64,000 bases of DNA, from the NCBI GenBank assembly GCA_027943335.1, contig BSBK01006738.1:315001-379000 (forward strand), given 5' to 3'. This document shows, in pieces, positions 9,213 to 21,681 of the stretch. The notes below the pieces were generated by a model, which made no database searches, had not been told where the DNA came from, and saw only the letters and a list, made by a program, of their open reading frames with translations. The position numbers and the translations under genes are program-made. The stretch comes from Chamaecyparis obtusa. Its lineage: Eukaryota; Streptophyta; Pinopsida; Cupressales; Cupressaceae. Position 1 is the first letter of the stretch; each line of letters begins with the position of its first letter.

Positions 9213-9834
9213 CTCCTTCTACATTGCCTGAAACCAATAGATTTTCATAGTTAACATCTAAAACTAGCACCATATTTACTACTACATTCCTATTGAAATA
9301 CAAGTAAAAAACAAACCTTCAAATATTTACCATTAAAAATGTAATTTTGTCAATTTATTTACTACTACATGCCTCTTGAAATCACATAGGCAAGACATGT
9401 GAACTATTTTATAGAATGCATCAAAGAAATGTGGTATTGTGGCAAGCCATGAGTGTGGGATATGCACAAAATTGATTTGTTGAAAACACACACACAAGTA
9501 TATGCACATGCTTGCAAATATATATACATTGGAGATGCACATGCATGTAAATATAGGTGGAGTTAGAAAGTTGTGATGCCCAAAATTAAGATGTAAAAAA
9601 AGAAGTATTTGGTTGCAGGATTAGGTGTTTTAGACAAGAGGAGTCTCCTAGATGTATGGCCAAAATAGTTAGATTCCTAGGTGGAGTTATAAAGTTGTCA
9701 TGCAATCATAGGTGAGCTTCACTTGGTTTTGAGAATAGTTTAATATTCTCTACTAATCAAGGCCAACCACATGAAGGTGGAAACTCATTTCCCCCCCCCC
9801 TAACATCACTCTAAATTCCCCGTTAACATCTAAA
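9213..9834. other. Non-coding spacer between copia 1 and the CACTA element
   Basis: AT-rich sequence without a supported gene. It includes a C10 run near 9790-9800 and two similar short phrases (GGTGGAGTTA.AAAGTTGT near 9547 and 9681). Confidence 0.4.
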
Positions 9835-10010
9835 ATTCATTCATTCATTCATCTATTAATAAAATGTAACATTCATGAATTATCACTACATTAATTAACA
9901 CATAAGATTAATTAGCATTCATTGGCATTCATAAGATTCACTAGCATTCATTAACACATCATAACATTCATTAACACATAATAATATTTATTAACACATA
10001 AGATTAAAAC
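9835..10010. repeat. Clustered short repeats, likely subterminal region of the CACTA element
   Basis: Variants of ATTCATTAACACATAA and ATTAATTAACACATAAG recur at least four times within about 150 bp, with extra CATTCATT copies. CACTA transposons carry such arrays near their ends as transposase-binding sites, so this is the plausible left subterminal region. A CACTACATTAATT at 9884 lies inside the array, but no partner end was found. Confidence 0.45.
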
Positions 10011-10099
10011 ATCGAGACATAAACATCAATCATTATCAAATAAGTGGCATTAATGAGAATCATTTCTTTTTTGATTTTTTATTTTTTTTGTTTCCCTAA

Positions 10100-12883
10100 A
10101 TTATTGCAGAGGCATATCCTTCTTGTCATCATCCTTTCTTCTCACTTGTGCACATGATCTCACTATCCTTTGCAAAGGTGAGTCCTTTGCAATAACAAAT
10201 AAAAGGGTTAAATTAAAAACATATTATCATAATTGGGGTTAATTTAAAAACATATTATCATAATTGTTACAAGCATTTCAATACTTTAAAGAACATAAAC
10301 GTGACACTCTTTACCTTGTCAAACCACATCATCTTTCCTGATAGCTTGAACCTCAACACGCTCATCAGGAACAACCTCTACATCCCCTACAACTGCAATA
10401 CAAAATGTTTTATTAATCCCAACACATTATAATTAAATTTTTATTATTATGCCAAATTTAATTTAAAATGTTTACTTGTATTAATAATTCAATAATCAAA
10501 ATTTGAATAGAAAATGTATACCTTGAGTAATACAATGCACATTTGAATCGATGCCTCTATCGTGCTTGCATGGTGTATTAGGATCGGCAGGTTTCATTCG
10601 AGGAATAATTAGTGCATTTATCAACAATATATACATATAAATACAAGACAAATATTGAGAAATGTTAATCATTCAGTTTAATACATATAAATATATTCAC
10701 TTTAAAATTTTAAACAAATATATAATAATTATTTCTTACTTAAATAAAATATATTCACTTTATGTAGGAACTTAACATCAAATACATTAATTGGTAAAGT
10801 ATTCAACTTGAAATAAAAATCAATTAGCTTATTTACCTGATTGACAGATCCACTAGAAGAACCTTACACACTCATTGCTCAGAATCGTTCAGCCACAACT
10901 GTATAGCCTTGTTTGTAGCCTATTTTCTTGTCCTCTTCTGAAATCTTTTGTTTGAACTCCAAGTCCTACATTTTTGCTTAGTATCATGAATTTTTATTGT
11001 AGTGAATTTCATCAAAACTAAATTGATTACAATTTATAAATATTTGCATATGATTTTTCATTTACTAATACTTACAATTCGTGCAACAAGTTTTGAATAT
11101 CCACCCGAGTTGAGCTTGTGTTGCTTGTGCTTTTTTTTTCTTGCTTATGTTGCCTTTGATGTGCCAGGAAACCTATGTGATGTTTAAAATATGTTAGATC
11201 ACATAAGTACAAAGAGTAAATAGTACTTAATTTCATTATTAAGATTATCACATACCTTCTTTCATCGGGTGGTAGTATTTATCCACCATGTCTTGAGATT
11301 CTCTCAAGTGCATCCCTTTTAAGATTCTCCCACTCATTAATAGGAACATAGGGAGGGGGGGCTTGTAATAAGAGTTGCGTTCTATTTGGGACCTATAGTT
11401 GTCCCTTATATAATTCAAAGCTTGGCCCACTTTCTCAAGGAGCCTAAGTCTTTGAAAGTGTTGGGTCCAAAAAAATTTGTCATAGAGTCAATGAGTTTAT
11501 CCTTTAACTCTTTATCTTGGAATTGACACCTTTTAAGAAAAAAACCTCTTAGATTCATAAATGAAGTGAAGATACCTTTTAATATACTTGAAGAAAGGGA
11601 TGAAAGGAAATCTGATCTAGCAATGAAATTGAAATATGATACCATGTGCGTATGGTCAGCCTAAAAATGCGCAAACATTCATCATTAATTTTTTCATAAA
11701 ATAGATTATTCCTTGCAAAATACTAACAGGATTATTAGTTATTGCAAGGGACTGCACAGGGGGTTAGTGCATTACATTATGAGTATAATATTGTATATTA
11801 AAAGAAAGGATCTCTCTTTAAAGTACTTGGAAGCTAGGCTACTCTCACAGGAAGTCCATCTTCAATGCTCATGAGCAATTGATCACAATTCTCTATTACT
11901 CCCAAAAATCTAACTCGAGTACGTCCAAGAATTTCCTCATCGCCTCCTACATAAAATGAACCCAATATTACAAAATTCCCCCTAAGAAAGAATAGTTGAA
12001 GTGAAATAAACACATGATAAATAAGAAAGAAAAAGAGGAATCTACTTACCAATAGGTGTTTCCATCACATCTGTGGCCATGCTACATGTTCCCAACATTG
12101 TAGGTGACAATACCTCTTTGGTTATGTTCCTCATAGTAGGTAGCGTACTCATAGGATCAATGGTAGGTGCTGAAAAATAAGATTGTTATAGCATAAAAAA
12201 ATATGGACAACCATGGACAAGATTTTTAGAGCTATTAAAAAAAATATTGTTCGAGAAAAACACAAGTGGAGGATAGAACATGCGATGTACTTGAACCACC
12301 TGAAGTATCTGCATTTGGGGCATTGCCCTTAAATTTTTTTTGCATCCTCTGTAAAAATAACACATATGTATTTTAGTTAATGACATAAATAAAAAAGTAT
12401 ACTATAAAAACCATTATTGAACTTTTGTTATAATTAAAAACTACATTAATACTTACTGTAAAAGTTTGAACTAGATGAATCAACCCATCCTCTCTCAACT
12501 ATATTTGAGGAGTATGAGGTCAAATCTCTGCCAATTGAGTTAACTCTCTTGATAGTGCACGAAGGACCTTTTGTAGTGCAACCACATGATCAACATCTGA
12601 TGCAAAATCAATAATGAATGGATTCTTCTCATCCTGCAGCTCCTCATGGACTACTTGTTCCTTTCCCTTTTTCTGATCAACACTCATTTGTGAGAACAAT
12701 ATTATTAGCACTTTATTTAAAAGAAATCCAAAATAGTAGTGAAGAATAAAACATAACAAAAAATACACATTTGCATTTTTCTTGTATGTGCATTTGTACA
12801 ACAACAATGAGTTTTACCTGTTGGGAAGAAGAAGTCTCATGAGAACCATCATCGTCATGTGTAACATGTGGTTGTTGATCCAT
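10100..12883 (-). pseudogene. TNP1-like CACTA gene with a Transposase_24 region; multi-exon, decayed
   Basis: A likely first exon starts at the ATG 12881-12883 (MDQQPHVTHDDDGSHETSSS) and ends CAG/GTAAAAC at 12818. Further exon-like pieces with plausible splice sites are 12660-12526 (GKEQVVHEELQDEKN), about 12480 (LREDGLIHLVQTFT), 12345-12250, 12170-12060 and 11935-11834 (EEILGRTRVRFLGVIENCDQ). A Transposase_24-type stretch covers about 11645-11085: LGSLRKW, frameshift, NYIRDNYRSQIERNSYYK, frameshift, YVPINEWENLKRDAL, then SGGYSKLVARI. More pieces follow near 10960-10880, 10550 and 10380-10320. TNP1/TNPA proteins bind subterminal repeats and assist transposition. Exon limits are my reading and remain untested. 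Confidence 0.6.
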
Positions 12884-13003
12884 ACTATATCCCTGTATTT
12901 CAAAAAAAAAATTGAGAGGTGTTAAAACACGTGTTCTTATTATAAGTTACGTTGAATAATAGACAATTATCAGAATGCTTCAATTAAAAGAAGAGATATT
13001 TTT

Positions 13004-13733
13004 TTAATTTTTAAATAATTTTAATTGGTGCATAGTGTGTACCACCTCATCCATGATAGTGGGTTTTTTTGTATCTATGCGATTCAAATTGTAATCGATA
13101 ATCAGGTCTTCACCTCCACATATTGATTTGATCGCACATACAAATACACAATTTCCCTTGTGCGCCTCAAATATGCAATTGGGTTGCTTCTTAGTTGATG
13201 CAAGTCATGTACTATTTATAAAACCTATAATATTCCCTAATGCTTTTGGCCTTTCGTCAATGTATGTAGCTACTATTGTACTTTGTTCACTAATTTTTTG
13301 TTGTATATAATTTGTCGCGAGTGCATACCTACACATACTTTTTTTTATATCTAATAATCTGCATCCAACTACTGTAATCATAACAAGGTCTGACATACTC
13401 CATCAATTTGACAACTTTGTTGTAAGAGACCTTTATTCCATTCATGGAAAATAGGCCAAAACCATGTAATGAAAATGGTGCTATGCGATATATCCTCTCT
13501 CTAACACAAAAATCAATGTTTATTGGAGGCAGTTCACTGGGGACCCATTGTTTATGTAGATGTTTGTACCTAAAGGGAACCTCGGAGTCACCTTTTCTCT
13601 CATCATCATAAGAACACAACCCCCCTTGAGCAAGGAAAAATTCCACATGTTTATTGAATTTCTTTCTGATCTTTTGACCTCGAGTCAATCTCCTTGATTT
13701 AGACATACTAAATGTCTCACTTTCTTCTTCCAT
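13004..13733 (-). pseudogene. SET-domain-like ORF between the two CACTA genes; one frameshift and one stop
   Basis: The ORF starts at 13733 (MEEESETFSMSK), has a basic N-region (SRRLTRGQKIRKKFNKHVEF) and then a region reading SLHGFGLFSMNGI, which resembles the G-x-G entry of SET domains. A one-base slip in the A-run near 13340 shifts the frame. The second piece gives ALATNYIQQK, RPKALGNIIGFINST, a TGA at 13205-13207, then TKKQPNCIFEAHKGNCVFVC, AIKSICGGEDLIIDYNLNRI and a final stop at 13004-13006. The order GFINS...PNC...VFVCAIK..GGEDLIIDYN is that of the SET C-terminal half (N-H-S..PN and E-L-x-x-D-Y positions), though divergent. SET proteins methylate lysines on histones or other proteins. 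Activity is unlikely in this copy. Confidence 0.6.
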
Positions 13734-14011
13734 TCCTACATTTTCCTCACTTGAGGAAGAGAAATTTTAAAAATACCTATTCGCTAGTACCTACACTCCA
13801 TGAAATGAGAGAGATAGGTGGCAATGAGAGACATATTTTACAAATGGTAAAATACATTAATCTCTATGGGGTTTATTGACTTATACTTGACAATCCATGA
13901 GACTGTGTGGGATGCTCATGAAAGGGGTTCGAGTTTCTACATATGTAAATCAATTATCTTATGTCATTGATCTACTAAGAACTCAATATTAATCATTGAT
14001 CTATCAAGAAC

Positions 14012-17000
14012 TCAATATTGAATAGTATAGGCATTGAACACATAATTGTACATTTCATCCATGTCATTGATATTCTTCTTCATCCATCTCATCATCAAGA
14101 TCATCATCATCGACGACATCATCACCACCACTATTGTCATCATCATTTTCATCAACATCATCATCATCATCCTCCTCCTCATCATCATCATCGTGAGTAA
14201 TAGCAGCATCATCATCTTCTTCTTCTTCGACTAACTCTCGATCGCGATCATCATCTACATCATCTTCCACTTCTTCTGCTTCCTCGGTATCTTCTTCTTC
14301 TATCATATTATACTTTATTGACATTCCTCTTGGATCATGTCTAACAAAAAATGACCAACCTAGTTTATGTGGAACCTATGAGTATAATACCTACTCACAT
14401 TGTCTTGGAAGAACATAGGGCTCTTCCCCAACTGGCTCAAAAAACCTTGTATTAATCATTGGAAATCCATTGTCATGTTCAATAATAGTTCTATCAGAAT
14501 AATTTTGATTGAGTCGTAGTCTGTACCATTTCATGATGAAGAGAACTAATTTGAAGGAATTAAAGTCACAGTCAAGTATATCAACCAAAATGCCATTGTA
14601 TCAATTTAGAGACTCTTGAGGATGTAAGTCATTTCTAGATGAAATATTAGTCACCTGGAAGACTGCACTTATCCCAGAATCATAAATTCTCTTCATGTCA
14701 TCTAAATTTTTGATGTGAAATTTATAACCATTGCATAACATATCCTTGTGGTGTTTCACCTACAATAATGTCAAACATGTATAAATTATTTCATCATAAG
14801 CTGAAAAACATATGGTTGATTAAAAAATTTATAAGTACTTGGAGATCTCTTAAACTATATGCTAAATCTATTTCATTTTGTGTAACATTGGGATCTCCAT
14901 TACAATGAGCTTGTATAACCAATGAAGACACGGATTCTCATTTTAATCTATGACCATAATGTTGACATCGTTCAATCCATACCGTCATCCAATATTGATT
15001 GTTTGCAATAAACAAATGTATTGCATTCCACTCTTTAGCAATTGTACAAAAGTAAATAGATGACTTACAACAAATTTATTTTGAAGATTAAGAATTAATT
15101 AACTACAATAACATCTCATAATTTATTACCTTTCACTTTCCTAAATCTACCATTCCCCACCAAGTACTCCCCTTCAAAAAATTTAGTGGATTGAAGATTC
15201 TAAATGCAATCTATATTGGTCTTTGCTACTAGATTAGGAAGATATTGAGTAAGGTACACCATCATCTAGTATACCATATATCCCTTAACCATATAACCCT
15301 CAAGACATGCTCTTTGTCAAATCAAACTCTTCAAAAATTTTAAGTGCCTCTCAACCATCCACATTGACCTAGCCTGTGCAAGTCCACACAATTCAATCTC
15401 CTCAACTTGGTGTATGAGGTAGTGTTCTTATGAATTGCAAAAAGTTAAAGATAAACACTTTTGCATTTCACACATTAGTAGATGAATTCTTTTCTTCCAA
15501 TATTTTATATCTTCTTTATGGATTTACTTAAATGACAACCACCTACAAGGGATTCAAGACACAAAAATATATAAATACAAGACTTTACAATATATTACTC
15601 ATTTGCTATTATTGTTTGATATATTGAACAAATATCATTCCTTATCTCATGTATTTTCCAAGATCATATATCACTTGTTTTATATTATTGTTGAAGTTCT
15701 TTGGGAGCGATATGGGTAGCACATACTGCAACAATTGTCAACTGATCATTTCATACAATGAAAATTGAATGAAGATACACAAATATATTGTAAATACAAA
15801 AGACTATGACTTACCTTGATGAAGGTATGCCAATCATGCATTTTCATCCCTGACCCAAAATCACTTTTCTTTGATATGAGATTGCTTATATTCACAGTAA
15901 ATCTTATAAGAAATCAAAAATTTTGTATGACTTATTTTATGGCATTACTTTGTTGCTCTGTTAATAACCAAGGAAGGGCACTTGCATTAATCTGGTCTCC
16001 ATTGCTATTTGATTCAATGATATTTTTCATTGCATGATTGGAATCATGAATGTCACTACAAATTTTGTCAAGGTTTTTTTGTCGTGCCTCCATCCAATAT
16101 TTTCCATAGTGTCTTTGTTACATTCTTTCTAATATGCATAGTATCAAACAAATGCATAAGTTGTAGCTACTCATAGTAGGGCAGCCTACTAAATTCTCTT
16201 GGATAACATTTTAGTCCCTTTGGAAGGTGTTCAGTGATGCCTTCACAGCCTTCCCGATCATCAACTACAGAATTAGCCAACAAAATACAATCAAAATATA
16301 TAATTTTTAAACATAAACCATTAGGTGGAATGATATTACCTCGAATTCTATTATATTCTAACTACCATAGGTGAGGTGTCATTCTTTGGGGCTTTGATGT
16401 AGTCTCTTCTTTCCCATTGAAAAGATGTTTTTCCACACTTTGATACTTATGATTTATGTGGGGGAAGTTCCTATACTCATCAAACACCTACTTTCTTAAA
16501 ATTTTGGAATGATGAGATTTCATCTTTGGACCAAACATTAGACATGCAAATTTTCCCTTTGTTTGAAGACCTACAAGATAAGGATAAAATTGGATTAAAT
16601 ATGTAAATTTTTAGAATTAGAATTATCGCATACAACTAGAATTCACCATAACATACCATAGAAATGTGTCAACCCTAGGTCATCATGAATTGTCCATACA
16701 AGCATTGCATAGAATTGAAATTTTCTTTGTCTAATTGGTCTAGAGATGTCATACATAGTGAAACCATTCTATAACACCAATAACTGATTGATAAGAGGCA
16801 TAATATATACATTCATATCTTTCACTTGGTACTTGGTTGAATTAACAACAACATCATATAATTATTGTGGCCATTTCACTCCAAGACTTATAATTACATG
16901 TAGATAAATATAAAATAATAAAATACCTAGAACAATCATTGCCAACATAATGTGCTCCCTCTTTATTGACATCCATGGAGGAAGGTTACAGTTGATAAAA

Positions 17001-17265
17001 AAAATAGGTCACACCAAGTAAACAGATATCATCTCTCCAAATGAATTGACACCGTCTGTTGCCAGAGAAAGCTTGAGATTTTGAGTTTCTTATTTAAAGT
17101 GTGGCTACTTTTCCTCTATGTCCATAAATGATGAACCATCCTTGGGTATTCGAATAATGCCATCTCAACTCCTATTGCGTGCACGGTAATCCATAAATTG
17201 TGCCAAGCTACTGCACCTAAAAAATCATTTTAGACATGGAATAATGGGGATGTAACAAAGTGACG
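14012..17265 (-). pseudogene. TNP2-like CACTA transposase, central and C-terminal part
   Basis: Read right to left, the pieces match the TNP2 order. These are CSSLAQFMDYRARNRS (about 17210), NLKLSLATDGVNSFGEM (about 17060), NLPPWMSIKREHIMLAM (about 16970), the tnp2 core VYIMPLINQLLVL, then RQRKFQFYAMLVWTIHDD (about 16810-16680), and GPKMKSHHSKILRK (about 16530). A DUF4218-like piece (VEEIELCGLAQARSMWMVER, about 15400) and a DUF4216-like piece (VDILDCDFNSFKLVLFIMKW, 14588-14391) follow. The frame closes with a Glu/Asp-rich tail at 14324-14064. Stops and frameshifts lie between the pieces. The gene's 5' part is displaced to 23260-24283 by the gypsy insertion. Confidence 0.85.
14085..14235. repeat. 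ATC/CTT-rich trinucleotide stretch
   Basis: This imperfect (ATC)n with (CTT)n patches encodes, on the minus strand, the acidic Asp/Glu tail of the TNP2-like protein. On the other strand and frames it gives spurious His-rich or Ile/Met-rich frames. It is coding in origin, so the repeat may be expanded by slippage. Confidence 0.7.
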
Positions 17266-17974
17266 CAAGGCAAGGAGCAAGAGGGGCCAAAAAATGGCAC
17301 ACCCTAATGATCCAAGCCTACTCAAAACATGTGGAAGCAAACAAACACAACAGTGAGAGAGAGAATGCAAAAGCTTTTTTTTTTTTTGAACAATAGAATG
17401 ATACATGCTAGGCTATAAGGCCTTCTCGGTTAGGGCCATATATTACAATGATTTATAGAAGTCCTCAAACATGCGAGGATCTACCAACAATCTCTAAACT
17501 TGTTATCTTCTATCTTCTATCCAAAAACTACCTCCTAAACTACAACCAAACAACTACATTTATACAAGAGTCTACCGAACTGAGTTGGCCTTCAGATCCA
17601 CAATCAACAGAAGGAATGGTTAGATCTGGGACCACACACTTCCCAATGATGGATTCCAACATTAAAGCCATGACCCAACATAAATGCACAAGTCGGCCAC
17701 AATGACAACTAAAACTAAACCCGTCGGTGAGCAAAGATAATCGAGCAACAGACAAGCAATGCCGAGCGCCAGAGAAACAACCAACCACCCAGGAGATAAC
17801 CAACCACACTCGGTAACCAAAGGAAACTGACAAACTACTGACCAAATTGGTCAAAGCAGGAACTGAGCAACACAGACAAACTCCAAATTGTTTTTGGTGA
17901 CACAAGATTGCCAAGGACCCGAGATGCTCCTGCATTAGACACCTGGGGTTATTTTGAAATGATTCTCTAAATCA
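17266..17974 (-). repeat. 3' LTR of the gypsy chromovirus
   Basis: It is similar along its whole length to 22553-23259. On the minus strand it starts TGATTTAGAGAATC. A run of T (about 17377-17388) and other indels distinguish it from its partner. Confidence 0.85.
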
Positions 17975-17987
17975 TTTGGTTGGTTTG

Positions 17988-18011
17988 GTCTGAGTTGCAT
18001 CCAACTCAGAC
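17988..18011. repeat. Perfect hairpin between the pol end and the gypsy 3' LTR
   Basis: GTCTGAGTTG (17988-17997) and CAACTCAGAC (18002-18011) are perfect inverted repeats around a 4-base CATC loop. This falls where the polypurine tract is expected, and no clean purine tract is present. It could be a structured RNA element or chance. Confidence 0.6.
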
Positions 18012-19447
18012 TATGAAATCCATGAACTATCTTCCATCGGTCTATTCTTCCACTTTACCAAATATTCCATATATTGTTTTCCTCTTGTACTCTTGCCAAC
18101 TCTGTCCTTCAAAATCTGTTCAATTTTTTCATTTTGCTTCTTAGGATATTTTGTCGGTACTGTCACTTCTTCATCAGGTTCATGATATTCATACAAATCA
18201 GCAATGTTGAAAATCAATGATATTTCCATGTCATCAGGTAACTCAATCTCATATGCATTTCCACCGTCAAATTTCCTCAAAATTTTGCAAGGCCCAAACT
18301 TCTTCATCTTTAGTTTCCCATATGTTCCAATAGGAAATCGGCCTTTCTTCAAATGAACCATCACTTCATCACCAACATCAAAATTTTTATGTCTTCTTGA
18401 TCTATTAGCTTTGTCTTTGTATTTCTGATTACTATCTTCTAGCTTCAGCTTCACATCTTCATGCAATGTCTTCATGTACTCAGCAAATTTTACTCCTTCA
18501 GCACTTCTCTTATTTTCATCAGCAATGTCTATCAAATCAGATATACCTCTTGGTTGTGTGCCATTCACAATCTCAAATGATGTCTTTCCAGTGCTTCTAT
18601 TCACTGAATTATTGTATGCAAACTCTGCTTGTGCCAACACAGAATCACAATTACTCGGTGTGTCTCCAACTAAGCATCTCAAAATATTTCCCAAACTTTT
18701 GTTCACAACTTCAATCTGTCCATCAGTTTGTGGGTGAAACATAGAACTATATTTCAACTCAGTGCCAAATTTCTTCCAAAAGGTTTTCCAAAAATATCCA
18801 ACAAATTTACTATCTCGGTCAGAGATAATACTCCTCGGTAATCAGTGCAATCTGACAATTTCCTTAAAGAAAAGATCTGCTACTACATCTGATGTCTTTC
18901 TACATGGTATAAAATGTGCCATCTTTGAAAATCTATCGACAACAACAAATATGGAATCATTACCTCTTACTGTCTTTGGTAAGCCAAGAACAAAGTCCAT
19001 ACTGATGTCAATCCAAAGTTTCTCAGGAACAACAATCGGTGTATACAATCCAATATTCTGACTTACTCCTTTTGCAACTTGACAAATTCCACAAATTTTC
19101 ATAAATTTCTGAACATCTTTATACAACTACGGCCAATAGTACTTCTCATTTAGAAAATTCCATATTTTATCAATACCAAAATGTCCAGCCAAACCACTAC
19201 TATGTTTCTCCTTTATCAGATTAGTTCTCATTATTCCTCTCGGTATACACAACTGAATACCTTTAAACAACATACCTTCCTGAATAAAATATTCATCCCA
19301 TTTAGTATCTTGTTGATCTTGAATAGGTGCTCTGCACTTTCTCCATGGCTCAGAAAAATCAGGGTCAAACTCATAAGAATCTCCCATCTCATCAAAACCA
19401 AGAACTTCAATTTTTATCTCGGTCATCAAAGATCTTCTTCTACTCAA
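18011..19447 (-). pseudogene. Gypsy integrase with C-terminal chromodomain
   Basis: One frame holds the zinc-binding region (HSSGLAGHFGIDKIWNFLNE, ending YYWP) and then a stop at 19127, most likely CAG to TAG. Next come the catalytic core (first Asp in [15 protein letters not shown], second in ISDRDSKFVG, Glu in HPQTDGQIEVVNKSL), with one TGA near 18840, and the C-terminal domain (DVGDEVMVHLKKGRFP). The last 50 residues (KIEQILKDRVGKSTRG, then YMEYLVKWKNRP and SSWIS) look like a chromodomain, which in this family directs integration to marked chromatin. Only two nonsense codons break the stretch. Confidence 0.9.
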
Positions 19448-20604
19448 TGCATCAACAACTCAGTTAGTGACTCCACTCTTATGCTTTATCACAAATGTGT
19501 AACTCTACAAATACTCAACCCATTTCATATGTCTCTGATTCAACTTATTCTGACTACCCAAATATTGTAAAGCCTTATGATCAGTATACAACACAAATTC
19601 ACTCGGTATCAAATAATGTCTCCATTTCTTCAGTGCTTGAACAGTAGCATAGAATTCTTGATCATACACATAATATTTCCTTTAGCATCATTAAACTTTT
19701 CACTAAAGAAAACAATAGGTTTACCTTCTTGACTCAATACAGCTCCAATTGCACTTCCACTTGCATCACATTCCACCTGAAATACTTTACTGAAATCAAG
19801 TAATCCCAAAATAGGTAATTCAACAACCTTCTACTTCAGAGTCTCAAAACTTTTGTCAGCTCCATGTGTCCACTTGAATTCTCTTTTGTCTCCTCTCATA
19901 GTTTCAGTCATAGCATTACAAATTGAACTGAAATTCCTTATGAACTTTCAGTAAAAACTTGCCAAACCATGAAATTATCTTACCTCACTAGCATTCGCAG
20001 GTGTAGGCCAATTCAAAATAGCTTCAACCTTTTTAGGATCCATCTTCAAACCATCATTTGAGATAAAAAATCCCAAATACACAATCTCCTCTTTCATGAA
20101 TGAACACTTTTTCAAATTTATCAGCAACTTTTCCTCTTTAAATCTTTGCAAAACTTGTCTAACATGCAACAAATGTTCGTCTCTGGTCTTCCTGAATATC
20201 AGAATATCATCAAGATATATAATCACAAATTTACCCAAGAATTTTTTCAAAACTTCATTCATCAGCCTCATAAAAGTACTTGGTGCATTGGTTAAACCAA
20301 AGGGCATAACCAACCACTCATACAAACCTTCTTTTGTCTTGAAAGCAATCTTCCATTCATCACCTTCTCTGATTTTGATCTGATGATACCCACTTTTCAA
20401 ATCAATTTTGGTGAAATACTTTTCTCCAGTCAAACTGTCCATTATGTCATCCATTCTTGGTATAGGAAATCTACACTTCACTGTTATCTTATTGATTGCT
20501 CTAGAATCAGTACACATTCTCCATTCTCCATTCTTCTTAGGTTCCAATACCATAGGTACTACACAAGGACTCAAACTTTCTCTGATCAAACCTTTCTCCA
20601 GCAA
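19448..20604 (-). pseudogene. Gypsy reverse transcriptase and RNase H
   Basis: Reverse transcriptase is nearly intact from 20604 to 19975, with the landmarks [40 protein letters not shown] and the catalytic [10 protein letters not shown]. After a stop at 19975 the connection and RNase H continue (FSSICNAMTETMRGDKREF, then VLYTDHKALQYLGSQNKL) through several stops and at least one frameshift before the integrase frame. Confidence 0.9.
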
Positions 20605-21681
20605 CTCTTGAATCTATCGGTTCAATTCCTAATTCTCGGTAGGTGTTAACCAATGAGGTGCCTTATTCGGTAAACTAGCTCCAGGGATTAGATCCATACA
20701 ATGATCAATGCTTCTTTTTGGTGGCAAACCACCAGGTACATTATCAGAAATGATATCACTATACTTGGTGAGTAACTTATCAATCTCCTCAGGGACATTA
20801 TCCTCTATTTTCTTACTCAATTTGTTAGGAATCATAGAAAAACATACATCATTCTTCTTTAAAGAGTTAACAAACTTTCTTCCCTCCATCAAACAAACTT
20901 TCACAAATGTGCAAACATTACTAACAGGTTCTTCCATCAATGGTAACAAGATTTGTTTCTTTCCATCAACCATAATAGTATACTTATGCAATCTCCCATC
21001 ATATATAGCATGTTGATCATATTGCCAAGGTCTACCCAAGAAAATATGACAATAATCCATAGGCATGATATCACATAACACCTTATCATAGTACTTTCCA
21101 TTCTTCAAATTCATATAACATTGTTCGCTTACCAGGAGTGTATGCTCATCTTTGATCCATGAAATCTAATAGGGCTTCAGATGTACCAACCTTTCCAACT
21201 GCAACTTCATGACCATCTCCTTAGATGCTAGATTCTCCGAGATACCACTATCAATGATTACTTTCCAAAATTTATCAAAAACTCTACATCTGGTCTTGAA
21301 AAAACTTTTCCTTACTAGATCTTCCTTCTTTCTTTCATTCCACAATGCTCTCCTTACCATCAAGTTATTTTCTTTCTTAGGTTCATTCGGTGACTCTTCT
21401 TGCACCAAAGTATTTCTACTGCTACCAACCTTCTTACTAGCATGTGTACATTCAAAAGATCTGTTCTTCTTCTCCACAATTGTAACAAGTTCCTCAGAAA
21501 CTTCCTCTACCATAACCACCTCGATAGTTACTGCCTCTACCTCTAGATAAACTTTCACCTTTCCACTCGGTCTTGCCTTTGTCCAGTTTTGTCTTTTCTG
21601 CTTCAGATCTACCATATTCACCATTGGATCTACCTCTTCCTCTAGGGAATCTACCACCTTGACTTCTTTGTCTTTGTTCAT
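20605..21681 (-). pseudogene. Gypsy protease region and linker to reverse transcriptase
   Basis: The frame contains an aspartic-protease-like motif VIIDSGISENLASKEMV at about 21240, the linker DYCHIFLGRPWQYDQHAIYD at about 21050 and the pre-RT signature RSIDHCMDLIPGASLPNKAP at about 20700. Two TAG codons near 20610-20630 separate it from the RT segment in the same frame. It overlaps the gag frame at its start with a frameshift. Confidence 0.8.

Noticed and set aside
9884..9896. CACTACATTAATT as the CACTA terminus
   Set aside because: Similar repeats continue on its left side, and I found no matching inverted end to the right of 24283.
14018..14234. His-rich and Ile/Met-rich frames on both strands
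   Set aside because: They are out-of-phase readings of the (ATC)n-like stretch that encodes the acidic tail of the TNP2-like protein on the minus strand.
18466..20649. Plus-strand ORFs of 60-130 codons in the gypsy region
   Set aside because: They are antisense to reverse transcriptase and integrase and carry no recognisable domain.
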